Part shown: positions 1 through 6,671 of the stretch, piece by piece | Position numbering within the stretch: the first letter of the stretch is position 1 | Layout of the letters: each line of letters begins with the position of its first letter | Made by a program: the position numbers and the translations under genes | Notes under the pieces: generated by a model | Database searches by the model: none | Told to the model about the DNA's origin: nothing | The model's input: only the letters and a program-made list of their open reading frames with translations | Assembly (NCBI GenBank): GCA_002394535.1 | Contig: DGUG01000174.1 | Coordinates: 1 to 7,019 of the forward strand | Source: Lachnospiraceae bacterium UBA4316 | GTDB lineage: Bacteria > Bacillota > Clostridia > Lachnospirales > Lachnospiraceae | Length of the DNA: 7,019 bases | Direction: 5' to 3'

Positions 1-23
1 AGGTTCAAGTCCTGTTATCCGCA
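1..23 (+). tRNA. 3' end of a tRNA, probably tRNA-Leu (partial)
   Basis: Only the T arm and the 3' acceptor strand are present. The loop TTCAAGT at 4-10 is closed by AGG on the left and CCTGT on the right, so a full five-pair T stem would need AC just before the window. TATCCGC then forms the 3' acceptor strand (predicting a 5' acceptor GCGGATA), with A as discriminator. CCA is not encoded, as the next bases are GAA. An acceptor starting GCGG with discriminator A and a TTCAAGT loop is typical of tRNA-Leu in Firmicutes, but the anticodon lies outside the window and the identity is an inference. Confidence 0.72.
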
Positions 24-26
24 GAA

Positions 27-57
27 AAACAGCATCCGGCAATTCCGGATGCTGTTT
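27..57. terminator. Bidirectional rho-independent terminator between the tRNA and the operon end
   Basis: A perfect 13-bp inverted repeat (27-39 with 45-57) encloses a 5-base loop, CAATT on the + strand. Read on the minus strand, the stem ends in TTTTTC, a good U-tract, and lies about 20 bp after the stop of the nitroreductase gene, so it should end the operon transcript. Read on the + strand, the stem is followed by the weaker run TTTGTGTCTTCT, only a few bases past the tRNA, and could also end the tRNA transcript. The two convergent units share this one element. Confidence 0.85.
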
Positions 58-77
58 GTGTCTTCTATTCTGTTAAA

Positions 78-980
78 TTACAGTCTCGCCAGAACAGCCT
101 CTTCAACACTCTGACGAAGAGGAGGGTGAGGTGTCTGGTCTCCGTACCCGACATCTACATAAGTTACAAGTCTGATATAATCCGGAAGGTTAAACTTTGC
201 TTTCAGTCTGTCGCAGAATTCCTCATTCGGAAATGTAAGCCATACACCTTCCAAGCCTGCTGCATGAGCAGCAAGCACTATATTCTCACCGGCTGCTCCG
301 GCATCCAGAAGCCTGTTTCTGTTTGGTGTAAAATCATTGGCTCTGTAACATCTCATATCCTGACATATTACCAGATGAACCGGTCCTCCCGGAACATCGC
401 TTCCTCTAAAAAGCCCCGGCTCATTCTTTTCTCTTACAACAACATATCGAATGGACTGGATGTTGCACCCGTGAGCCGCCCACAAACCGGCCTCCAGCAC
501 TTTATCGATTACCTCGTCGGGAACGTCCTTATCCTTAAATTCCCTAACAGATCTTCTTTCGTAGAGAATGGTAAAAAAATCATCCTCCATCTGCTTTGTA
601 ACCTCATGAGGTTTATAGGCAGACAAGTCTACAGTCTCTCCGTTAACAAGCTTCTCAGCACTCTCCACAAGAAAAGTCACATACTTGTATTCGGGAAGGT
701 CGTGTGATAATCCTTTGCGGTCCCATACTTTCAAAAACTTCCGGGCTATATCTGCCTGTTCCTTTCTAAGTGGCTTCCCTCTGTATAAGCATGAGTACAA
801 TTGTATCTCCAGTGTATGATGACTGCGTTCCCTCATTCTTGCACGAAATTCGGTATCATCCATTTCAAACAACTCATCTTCGGTAAGCGCAGAGTTTCTA
901 AGAAATATTTCCCTAACCTGCTCTGTAGTCTGATAATCCATACATGTATCGTGAAATTCGTGATTGTCTGTGTCTACCAT
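78..980 (-). CDS. Nitroreductase-family flavoprotein with long N-terminal extension
   Basis: This is a 300-residue protein. The C-terminal half (about 138-296) is a nitroreductase-like FMN domain: the opening motif RRSVREF is at 142-148, where Arg/Ser residues normally contact FMN phosphate, followed by AAHGCNIQSIRYVVV at 168-182, GAAGENIVLAAHAAGLEGVW at 228-247 and a closing VGYGDQTPHPPLR at 277-289. Members use FMN and NAD(P)H to reduce nitro groups, enones or quinones; some relatives oxidise azolines to azoles or dehalogenate. Residues 1-135 are charged, probably helical, and match no domain I recognise; the protein is clearly longer than the usual 170-220 residues. The start at 980 is backed by GGAGGT at 987-992, about 6 bp upstream. 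It is the last gene of the operon, 22 bp after the ABC ATPase. The fold assignment is firm; reaction and substrate are unknown. Confidence 0.88.
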   Translation of the reverse strand: MVDTDNHEFHDTCMDYQTTEQVREIFLRNSALTEDELFEMDDTEFRARMRERSHHTLEIQLYSCLYRGKPLRKEQADIARKFLKVWDRKGLSHDLPEYKYVTFLVESAEKLVNGETVDLSAYKPHEVTKQMEDDFFTILYERRSVREFKDKDVPDEVIDKVLEAGLWAAHGCNIQSIRYVVVREKNEPGLFRGSDVPGGPVHLVICQDMRCYRANDFTPNRNRLLDAGAAGENIVLAAHAAGLEGVWLTFPNEEFCDRLKAKFNLPDYIRLVTYVDVGYGDQTPHPPLRQSVEEAVLARL

Positions 981-1002
981 GTCCTAACCTCCGTTTCCTT
1001 AT

Positions 1003-1782
1003 TCATATGATATAATCACTATCCTGCGTTATAGCACCGCGGCTTATATCTGCCACTATTTCCGACGCGACATGAACCAGATAATCATCAGTTCTGCTCC
1101 TGGGATGCGGTGCATTTATTCTGTATTCTTTCTGGATTACACTTGGTCTCGGGCTTAGAAGAATAACCCGGTCCGACAAAAAAACCGCCTCATTGATATC
1201 ATGTGTTACAAAGAGCACTGTCTTCTTTTCTTTTTGATGTATTCTTACAAGTTCTTCCTGAAGAGTGCACTTCGTAAGGTGGTCGACCGCACTGAACGGC
1301 TCATCCATCAATGTTACCTTGGGATTCATAATCAGCGCACGGGCAATTCCGGCTCTTTGGCGCATTCCTCCCGAAAGCTGGGACGGGTATTTATTTTCAA
1401 ACCCTTTCAAGTTCATCAGATCCAGATACTGTTGCAATTTTTCTTCCTGTTCGCTTTCCGGTATCCTGGCTATTTCCATTCCGTACAATATATTTTTTTT
1501 CACTGTCTTCCACGGAAATAGAGCCGCATCCTGGAACACAACTCCGATTTCCCGGCTTGGTCCCGTCACAGGATTATCTCCTATAAAAACCTCTCCCTTC
1601 GTCTGCTTCTGGAGTCCGGCCACTATCTCAACAAGTGTACTCTTTCCGCATCCGGAGGGACCGACTATGCTCACAAATTCCCCGTCTTCAATGTCAAGGT
1701 TTATTATATCGATTGCATCTACCGGATTCCCATCGGGATCCTCATAGGTTTTATTAACGTTTTTTATCTGAATCTTAGGCAT
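1003..1782 (-). CDS. ABC transporter ATP-binding protein, SsuB/TauB/NrtD-like
   Basis: This 259-residue cytoplasmic ATPase should power import through the neighbouring permease. All catalytic motifs are intact: Walker A GPSGCGKST at 41-49, Q-loop Gln84 in VVFQDAALFPW, signature LSGGMRQR at 136-143, Walker B VTLMDEP at 156-162, D-loop SAVD at 164-167 and switch His194 in FVTHD. The FPWKTVKKN segment after the Q-loop and the total length are typical of the nitrate/sulfonate/taurine/thiamine-precursor importer group. The C-terminal part after about 215 is short, with no regulatory domain. The ATG at 1782 has AGAGGT about 8 bp upstream and follows the SBP gene by 17 bp. The family is certain, but ATPases of this group do not reveal the substrate. 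Confidence 0.95.
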   Translation of the reverse strand: MPKIQIKNVNKTYEDPDGNPVDAIDIINLDIEDGEFVSIVGPSGCGKSTLVEIVAGLQKQTKGEVFIGDNPVTGPSREIGVVFQDAALFPWKTVKKNILYGMEIARIPESEQEEKLQQYLDLMNLKGFENKYPSQLSGGMRQRAGIARALIMNPKVTLMDEPFSAVDHLTKCTLQEELVRIHQKEKKTVLFVTHDINEAVFLSDRVILLSPRPSVIQKEYRINAPHPRSRTDDYLVHVASEIVADISRGAITQDSDYII

Positions 1783-1799
1783 ATTCTCTACCTCTTACT

Positions 1800-2831
1800 T
1801 TATTTTTCCAGCTTCTTAAGTCCCAGCTCATCCGCTGCTTTTTGAGCAAATTCGTTCGTATATGTTCCTTCGGGTGATACTCCGCCGTCAATCCATCCGT
1901 ATTGCTCTAGATACTCAAAAGTCTTTTCAAGTCTGTCTTCCGGTATCACCGGGTAATCCACCCAGACATCAATCTCCGATTCAACCGCTTTTCTCAAAAC
2001 ATCCTCGTCCGTATTCATATACTTGGAAGCCCATGTAATGAACTCGTCAAAATATTCGTTCTTAACTTCCTCATGAACCTTATAATAAGCAGTCACGAAT
2101 TTCTGAAGTCTTTCAGGGTCTTTGTTTATAATCTCATCAGATGCAATGATAGTTCCGGTGTAATAGTCAGGTATATAATCCCACGCTCTTCCGAGAGCAT
2201 GGCCGACACCTTCCGACTCTGCAAGAGCTACATACGGATTATGAATAATCGTGGCATCCACTTCCCCAGATGTTAATGTTGCATACGCATCCTGATATAC
2301 TCCATTAGCTACAAGAGTAACCTCATCTTCCGATATACCGTTTTCCTCAAGCATTTTTAACACGGACAGTTTCATACCTCCACTGGGGCCGGCTGTTCCT
2401 ATTGTCTTGCCTTTAAGATCCTCAAAGCTCTGAATATCATTGTTTGCAAGCAGCCAGAAACATCCCTGATATCTCCACATATTTCCCACAAGCTTTGCGG
2501 GAACGCCATTCTTGATAGCCGGAATATATGTACTGGGATCACCATCGGCTATTTCGATATCTCCTCTGGATATCAGTGACAGCGTAAGGTCATTTGACTC
2601 ATAATCAGTCACATCAAATTTGATGCCCTCAGCTTCATATAATCCTTTTTCAATTGCAAATCTGTTTACCGCACCTGTCATACCTATTGCAAAGCATGCT
2701 TTGTAGGTCACAAACCCATCCGAACCGGTACTTTCCGAAGCAGGTGCTCCGGAAGCGGCACCCGAGCATCCCGCAAGAAGCGTTGAAGCAAGTGCAGTTA
2801 CAAGTAAAATTGACAATAGTTTTTTTCTCAT
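1800..2831 (-). CDS. ABC transporter substrate-binding lipoprotein, NMT1/SsuA-like
   Basis: This 343-residue protein is the extracellular receptor of the importer. Its signal peptide has MRKK, a hydrophobic core and the lipobox LAGC at 19-22, so Cys22 should be lipidated and anchor the protein to the outer face of the membrane. A Ser/Ala/Gly-rich linker (about 23-38) leads into a periplasmic-binding fold of the NMT1/THI5/SsuA type. Family marks are IEKGLYEAEGIKF at 60-72, DGDPSTYIPAIKNGVPAKLV at 97-116 and the GKTIGTAGPSGG segment at 141-152, a usual site of ligand contact in the group. Known relatives bind alkanesulfonates, taurine, nitrate or thiamine pyrimidine/thiazole precursors. Several aromatic residues (Trp119, Tyr121, Phe125, Trp126) follow the first strand region and may line the pocket. 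The start is fixed by GGAGG at 2839-2843, 7 bp upstream. Ligand unknown. Confidence 0.93.
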   Translation of the reverse strand: MRKKLLSILLVTALASTLLAGCSGAASGAPASESTGSDGFVTYKACFAIGMTGAVNRFAIEKGLYEAEGIKFDVTDYESNDLTLSLISRGDIEIADGDPSTYIPAIKNGVPAKLVGNMWRYQGCFWLLANNDIQSFEDLKGKTIGTAGPSGGMKLSVLKMLEENGISEDEVTLVANGVYQDAYATLTSGEVDATIIHNPYVALAESEGVGHALGRAWDYIPDYYTGTIIASDEIINKDPERLQKFVTAYYKVHEEVKNEYFDEFITWASKYMNTDEDVLRKAVESEIDVWVDYPVIPEDRLEKTFEYLEQYGWIDGGVSPEGTYTNEFAQKAADELGLKKLEK

Positions 2832-2863
2832 GATTTTTCCTCCTCTTTCTTAAAAACAAACTG

Positions 2864-3640
2864 TTAAAGTTTTCTCCACTTATGACATACCGAATACTCA
2901 ATAAGTGAAATAAACTTAACAAATAAAACCGACATTATTGTTATCAATATTATTAAGAAGAATACTCTCGGAGTATTCAAAAGCCCCTGGGCTTCGGAAA
3001 GAAGATATCCAACTCCGGCCTTCGCGGATTGCATCTCCGAAAAAACAACTCCCGTAAATGCTGTGGCAGCCGCAAGTCTGAGACCGGTGAATATCGTTGG
3101 AAGTGCCGAAGGAAGCACAACGGTAAATACTTTCTGAACCCTTGATGCCTCAAACACCATAGCCACCTTATGATATGACGCCTTACATTCTTTTGCTCCG
3201 GTAACTGTGCTATAAAGGATAGTAAAAAAAGAAAACAGGAAAATCAGCACAACTTTTGATACAAAACCTATACCAAACCACAAAACAAGAAGCGGAAGTA
3301 TTGCGACTTTAGGAATTGCCATTATCGCTGCACAGAAAACATTCAGGTACTCCTCCAGTTTCGGAAACAATGTCCACAGAATTCCTACACCTATTCCAGC
3401 TACGGCAGCTATACCATAACCGACAAGAATTTCCTCTACACTAACCAAGAAGTGCGGCAAAAGCGTTCCGTCTGTTATTATCTTGATTCCTTCCTTTACA
3501 ATATCTGATGGTGAAGCAAGAAAAACTTTACTAATGATGCCCTTTGAAACTGCTATCTGCATGTACAGTAGAAGCGCAGCCAATGTCAGTATCTGCAGTA
3601 CGTTTATATAATTGAATTCTTTTTTCTTACCTGACTTCAT
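2864..3640 (-). CDS. ABC transporter permease, SsuC/TauC-like
   Basis: This 258-residue inner-membrane protein carries the BPD_transp_1 fold. Hydrophobic segments lie at about 12-32, 70-92, 103-125, 127-147, 188-204 and 226-247, six membrane spans in the usual SsuC/TauC layout. The EAA coupling loop, which docks on the ATPase, is at about 164-190, running from EASRVQKVFTVVLPSALP to the conserved GLRLA. Only one permease gene is present, so the channel is presumably a homodimer. The ATG at 3640 lies 14 bp inside the end of the upstream ATC-hydrolase-family gene and has AAGGGGAG about 7 bp before it, so its translation is probably coupled to that enzyme. It is followed after 32 bp by the binding protein. 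The family assignment is firm; specificity is not readable. Confidence 0.94.
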   Translation of the reverse strand: MKSGKKKEFNYINVLQILTLAALLLYMQIAVSKGIISKVFLASPSDIVKEGIKIITDGTLLPHFLVSVEEILVGYGIAAVAGIGVGILWTLFPKLEEYLNVFCAAIMAIPKVAILPLLVLWFGIGFVSKVVLIFLFSFFTILYSTVTGAKECKASYHKVAMVFEASRVQKVFTVVLPSALPTIFTGLRLAAATAFTGVVFSEMQSAKAGVGYLLSEAQGLLNTPRVFFLIILITIMSVLFVKFISLIEYSVCHKWRKL

Positions 3641-4190
3641 ACGTATACTCCCCTTGCTTTACTTTTTCATCTTCATAATAATTCCTCAAACATGAATTCC
3701 CACCCGTAATAACATTCTGAGTAATTCTGTGTGACAGTCTATGCGTGAATTTTTCAATGGTCGTCGTATCTATGACATCGCAGTAAAACGGTGCGAATTC
3801 CTTAAACCACGGATGATCATCAAAATATGTTCTCCATACTTCGGCATATGGACAGTGATCGGCTCCCCACTCGGGAATCCAGCCGTCGAACGGCAGATCT
3901 ATCACGGCCATAAAATCATCTGCCGTGTCCGTAGGCATCCCCCTGCATATCGCATTTTCCCTCATCTGATCTGCCCTGTCCTCTGCCAGCTCATACACGG
4001 TTTTTTGTACGAGTTCCTTTGCCCTGTCATGACCGAAGCTCTCATATAAAGTTTTACAGAAGTGGAAATACTGCATTGCAAACTGTCTTGCTGCTTTTCT
4101 TATCTGCTCAACTTCTCTTTCTCTTGAAACATTTCCTTCCAGATTCTGTCTCGTATTTGCCATAATATTTTCCCCATCTCCTGTTATCAT
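3627..4190 (-). CDS. L-2-amino-thiazoline-4-carboxylate (ATC) hydrolase family protein
   Basis: This 187-residue cytoplasmic protein resembles the ATC hydrolase family (Pfam PF14196, recognised from memory). The founding Pseudomonas enzyme opens the thiazoline ring of ATC to give N-carbamoyl-L-cysteine. The resemblance rests on overall length, a helical N-terminal half (about 25-75, with FHFCKTLYESFG at 42-53), a central CPYAEVW at 113-119, FYCDVID at 135-141 and the terminal TGGNSCLRNYYED block at 162-174, which recalls the family's Gly-x-x-x-Cys ending. Cys113, Cys137, Asp138 and Cys167 are candidate active-site residues, but this is inference. The ATG overlaps the stop of the M20 gene (ATGA) and has AAGGA 8 bp upstream, so I keep it over the internal Met10. 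The adjacent M20 gene supports a two-step hydrolysis. Family fairly secure; many homologues may act on other substrates. Confidence 0.8.
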   Translation of the reverse strand: MITGDGENIMANTRQNLEGNVSREREVEQIRKAARQFAMQYFHFCKTLYESFGHDRAKELVQKTVYELAEDRADQMRENAICRGMPTDTADDFMAVIDLPFDGWIPEWGADHCPYAEVWRTYFDDHPWFKEFAPFYCDVIDTTTIEKFTHRLSHRITQNVITGGNSCLRNYYEDEKVKQGEYTYEVR

Positions 4191-5509
4191 TTATAAGATC
4201 CTTCTTCAATGCCGGCGAATGAATCCATATATCTGATGTATTCTTCCCTGTTCTTGAATTTAGGCTCATAACCATTACTGACACTTTTCGCTAATGATGC
4301 CTCATTCTTCAGGAGCCTGTATGCACTTATCGCAAACATCTTGGCTGTGAGGATATAGGCTGTCTCATCGTCGATTACATCAAAATCATCCTGATGTAAT
4401 CCTCCTGTCATCCCTCCCGTGTTAAAGGTTAAGACCGGGAGTAAGTGCTGAACATCTCCAACGTCTGTTGAGCCTGTACCGTGCTCTTCCAAATCAACTT
4501 CTTCGTAATTGCCTCCCGTCAGGTCATCAAAAGCTTCGACAAGTTCATGCGGAACAGTCTGCGGGATTCCCGGAAGGTAGCCCGGCATAGTTTCTATGCG
4601 ATAGTCTGCACCTATAGCCATTGCACCCGCTTTGAAAGACCTGTCCGTTTTTTTGGAAGCATCCGAAATGGCATCAAGTGATTTTCCCCTTACAAGCGTC
4701 TCAATGACAGCTTCTTCAGGAACGACATTTACCAGTTCACCGCCTTTAGTCATAATAGGATGTACTCTGACGGCATCCTCATCCCTAAACGTTTCCCTGT
4801 TAAGTCCGAGAGCCTGTAGACCCAATGTTGCAGCAGACAGAGCGTTTATCCCTTTTTCGGGAGCACCCGCCGCATGAGCGGCCTTACCTTTTATTCTGAT
4901 AACCTTCGAAACAAAGCCGTTGAAACTTCCGGACCCTATTCTGTTTCCTCTCTCATTTAAGTGATGGGCAAGAGCCAGATCAATATCATCAAACGCTCCA
5001 ATTCTGATAAGCTCACATTTTCCACCACCGTACTTTATCTTTCCCTCCTCGATAAGTCCGTTCTTAAACTCAACTTCCCCGTACTCCTCAGCCGGAACTG
5101 CAAAGAAAACAACCTGTCCGGCAAGCTTGTCGGCAATTTCCGGAACGGAAAGCGCTATTGCCGCGCCGACTACTCCGGTCAATTGTGCGTGATGTCCACA
5201 GCAGTGAGCCCCTTCCGTCTCCTTGTTTGAGTACTTATGCGATGGAATTCTCAATGCATCCAGTTCACCGATAACAGCAAGTGTACAGTTCTTTTTTTTG
5301 TCCGGATTTAAGAACGCTTTTACTCCGGTTATAGCAAGTCCCTCCTGAATAGGAAGACCTATCTCCAGCATTTTTTCCTTGAATTTTCCACTTGTTCTGA
5401 ACTCTTTGTATCCAAGTTCGGCATGTCTGTATATGTCGTTGGCAAAATCTATGATCTCCTGCCGCCTTGAATCAATTATTCTGATTATTTGCTTCTCTGT
5501 CTCATCCAT
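4187..5509 (-). CDS. M20D-family metallo-amidohydrolase (N-acyl/N-carbamoyl amino acid hydrolase-like)
   Basis: With the ATG at 5509 the product has 440 residues and should be cytoplasmic. It belongs to the M20 peptidase/amidohydrolase superfamily, closest in pattern to subfamily D (HipO/AbgB/aminoacylase-like), which cleaves N-acyl or N-aminobenzoyl amino acids with two metal ions. Visible motifs are RHAELGYKE at 28-36, GELDAL at 81-86, AHCCGHH at 101-107 (metal ligands probably Cys104 and His106), PAEE at 139-142 (catalytic Glu141, metal ligand Glu142), His182-His183, the lid/dimer-domain KAAHAAGAP around His212, HGTGSTDVGDV at 343-353 and GLHQDDF with the last metal ligand His372. The motif reads CGHH where CGHD or CGHN is usual. 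The gene lies 10 bp after the PLP-enzyme gene and overlaps the ATC-hydrolase-family gene by ATGA. In Pseudomonas an M20-type enzyme performs the N-carbamoyl-L-cysteine step, which suits this context. Deacylation of N-acyl cysteine conjugates is the main alternative. Confidence 0.9.
   Translation of the reverse strand: MDETEKQIIRIIDSRRQEIIDFANDIYRHAELGYKEFRTSGKFKEKMLEIGLPIQEGLAITGVKAFLNPDKKKNCTLAVIGELDALRIPSHKYSNKETEGAHCCGHHAQLTGVVGAAIALSVPEIADKLAGQVVFFAVPAEEYGEVEFKNGLIEEGKIKYGGGKCELIRIGAFDDIDLALAHHLNERGNRIGSGSFNGFVSKVIRIKGKAAHAAGAPEKGINALSAATLGLQALGLNRETFRDEDAVRVHPIMTKGGELVNVVPEEAVIETLVRGKSLDAISDASKKTDRSFKAGAMAIGADYRIETMPGYLPGIPQTVPHELVEAFDDLTGGNYEEVDLEEHGTGSTDVGDVQHLLPVLTFNTGGMTGGLHQDDFDVIDDETAYILTAKMFAISAYRLLKNEASLAKSVSNGYEPKFKNREEYIRYMDSFAGIEEGSYK
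4199..4203 (-). promoter_or_regulatory. Ribosome binding site that decides the ATC-hydrolase-family start
   Basis: AAGGA on the minus strand lies 8 bp before the ATG at 4190, within the last codons of the M20 gene. The next in-frame ATG at 4163 has only a GGGG stretch at suitable distance, or an AGGAG placed too far (14 bp). This supports the upstream start and coupling through the ATGA overlap. Confidence 0.6.
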
Positions 5510-5517
5510 TTTCTTAA

Positions 5518-5523
5518 TCCTAC
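5518..5523 (-). promoter_or_regulatory. Ribosome binding site that decides the M20 start
   Basis: Read on the minus strand this is GTAGGA, 8 bp before the ATG at 5509, and it overlaps the TAG stop of the preceding PLP-enzyme gene (5520-5522). The alternative upstream start is a TTG at 5551 inside the preceding gene; it would add 14 residues with no family likeness and only has an AGGGGA placed very close. The ATG at 5509 is therefore preferred. Confidence 0.7.
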
Positions 5524-6671
5524 TTATTAAACAATCCAAACACTCTCTCAAAATCCCCTATAAGATCATCTATCCCTTCGATCCCCACCGAGAGACGAAG
5601 CAGTTTGTCGTTGATACCGTTCTTCTCTAGCAGATCTTTCGGGACATCGGCGTGGGTCTGGGTTATGGGATAGGTTATCAGCGTCTCTGTCCCACCGAGA
5701 CTCTCCGCGAAATACGCAACTTCAATGTTCTTTAAAATGTGTTCTACAAGTTCCTTCGATTCCACATAGAAGGATATCATCGCTCCGAATCCCCTTGACT
5801 GCCTGCGGGATATTTCATAACCGGGATGCTCCGGCAGGCCGGGATATATGACCTTTGTCACATACCTGCTTCCCTTCAGATACTCCGCAAGCCTTATTGC
5901 ATTTTCCTGTGCCCTGTCCATCCTTACCGCCAGGGTTCTGATGCCTCGAAGTATGAGCCAGCTGTCAAAGGGAGAAAGTCCCGCGCCCGTAGTCTTGTAT
6001 ATAAACCTGAGCCTCGCATCAAGTTCTTCGTCCTTAACTACTATGAAACCTCCTATAGTATCGTGATGGCCTCCCAGGAACTTGGTTCCCGAATGTATTA
6101 CAACATCCGCCCCGAGATCAAGAGGGTTCTGAAAATATGGAGACAGGAAGGTGTTATCAACGATCAGCAACACTCCCCTCTTTTTGCACTCTCCTGCAAG
6201 TTCCGCAATGTCCGTCACGTTCATCATCGGATTGGTCGGAGTTTCAAGATATACAGCCCTGGTATTTTTTTCAAAAAGCGATGTATAGTTTTTTTCACAC
6301 AGGTCTGCGGTGGTAAATTCGACTCCGTTCTTCTTGTTTATCTCATTAAAGAGCCTCACGCTCCCGCCGTACAGATCAGAATCAACGATGATATGGTCTC
6401 CCGGTCTGAAGATTTCCATAAGCGTTGCTATCGCCGCCATTCCGCTGGAAAAAGCCATTGCGTCCGTACCATGTTCAAGCCTTGCCACCACATACTCAAG
6501 CTGTTCCCTTGTAGGGTTCTGCATTCTGGTGTAGTCAAACCCGGTGCTCTCTCCCAGCCCTCTGTGTGCAAAGGTTGCTGTCTGGTATATGGGAAAGCTA
6601 AGTGCTCCCCACTGATCCGCAATACTCTTTTTACAGCTTTGACAGACTGTCTCTATACATTGGTCGCTCAT
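5520..6671 (-). CDS. Cystathionine gamma-synthase/beta- or gamma-lyase family PLP enzyme
   Basis: This 383-residue cytoplasmic enzyme is a full-length member of the Cys/Met metabolism PLP family (PF01053). The PLP Schiff-base lysine is Lys197 in HSGTKFLGGH (193-201 region). Other family marks are YTRMQNPT at 47-54 (Tyr and Arg bind PLP phosphate of the partner subunit), SSGMAA at 75-80, LYGGS at 100-104, ETPTNP at 143-148, VDNTF at 171-175, ESLGGTETLI at 323-332 and RLSVGIE at 359-365. The position that carries the catalytic Cys in methionine gamma-lyases (LYGC) is Gly103 here, which speaks against that activity. Sequence reading cannot separate cystathionine gamma-synthase, gamma-lyase and beta-lyase; in this setting a C-S lyase acting on cystathionine or an S-substituted cysteine is most plausible. 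The ATG overlaps the stop of the MalY-like gene (ATGA), with AAAGGAG at 6678-6684. Confidence 0.93.
   Translation of the reverse strand: MSDQCIETVCQSCKKSIADQWGALSFPIYQTATFAHRGLGESTGFDYTRMQNPTREQLEYVVARLEHGTDAMAFSSGMAAIATLMEIFRPGDHIIVDSDLYGGSVRLFNEINKKNGVEFTTADLCEKNYTSLFEKNTRAVYLETPTNPMMNVTDIAELAGECKKRGVLLIVDNTFLSPYFQNPLDLGADVVIHSGTKFLGGHHDTIGGFIVVKDEELDARLRFIYKTTGAGLSPFDSWLILRGIRTLAVRMDRAQENAIRLAEYLKGSRYVTKVIYPGLPEHPGYEISRRQSRGFGAMISFYVESKELVEHILKNIEVAYFAESLGGTETLITYPITQTHADVPKDLLEKNGINDKLLRLSVGIEGIDDLIGDFERVFGLFNK

Noticed and set aside
1..57. tRNA 3' end as an integration site of a mobile element
   Set aside because: No integrase, direct repeat of the tRNA end or phage-like gene is visible; the neighbouring genes form an ordinary metabolic operon.
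126..707. + strand open frame of 193 codons opposite the nitroreductase gene
   Set aside because: Antisense to clear nitroreductase motifs, with no family likeness.
2832..2863. Possible internal promoter or processing hairpin before the binding-protein gene
   Set aside because: The 32-bp gap holds the ribosome site and A/T-rich sequence but no convincing -35/-10 pair or stem.
2650..2922. Minus-strand frame overlapping the start of the binding-protein gene and the end of the permease gene
   Set aside because: It is an out-of-frame reading of the lipoprotein signal region and SBP; the SBP frame has the strong ribosome site and lipobox.
5510..5551. Longer M20 protein starting at TTG 5551
   Set aside because: The extra 14 residues lie within the preceding gene, do not look like the M20 N-terminus, and the ATG at 5509 has a better-spaced ribosome site.
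5520..6671. Methionine gamma-lyase identity for the PLP enzyme
   Set aside because: The active-site Cys typical of methionine gamma-lyases after LYG is replaced by Gly103, as in cystathionine enzymes.
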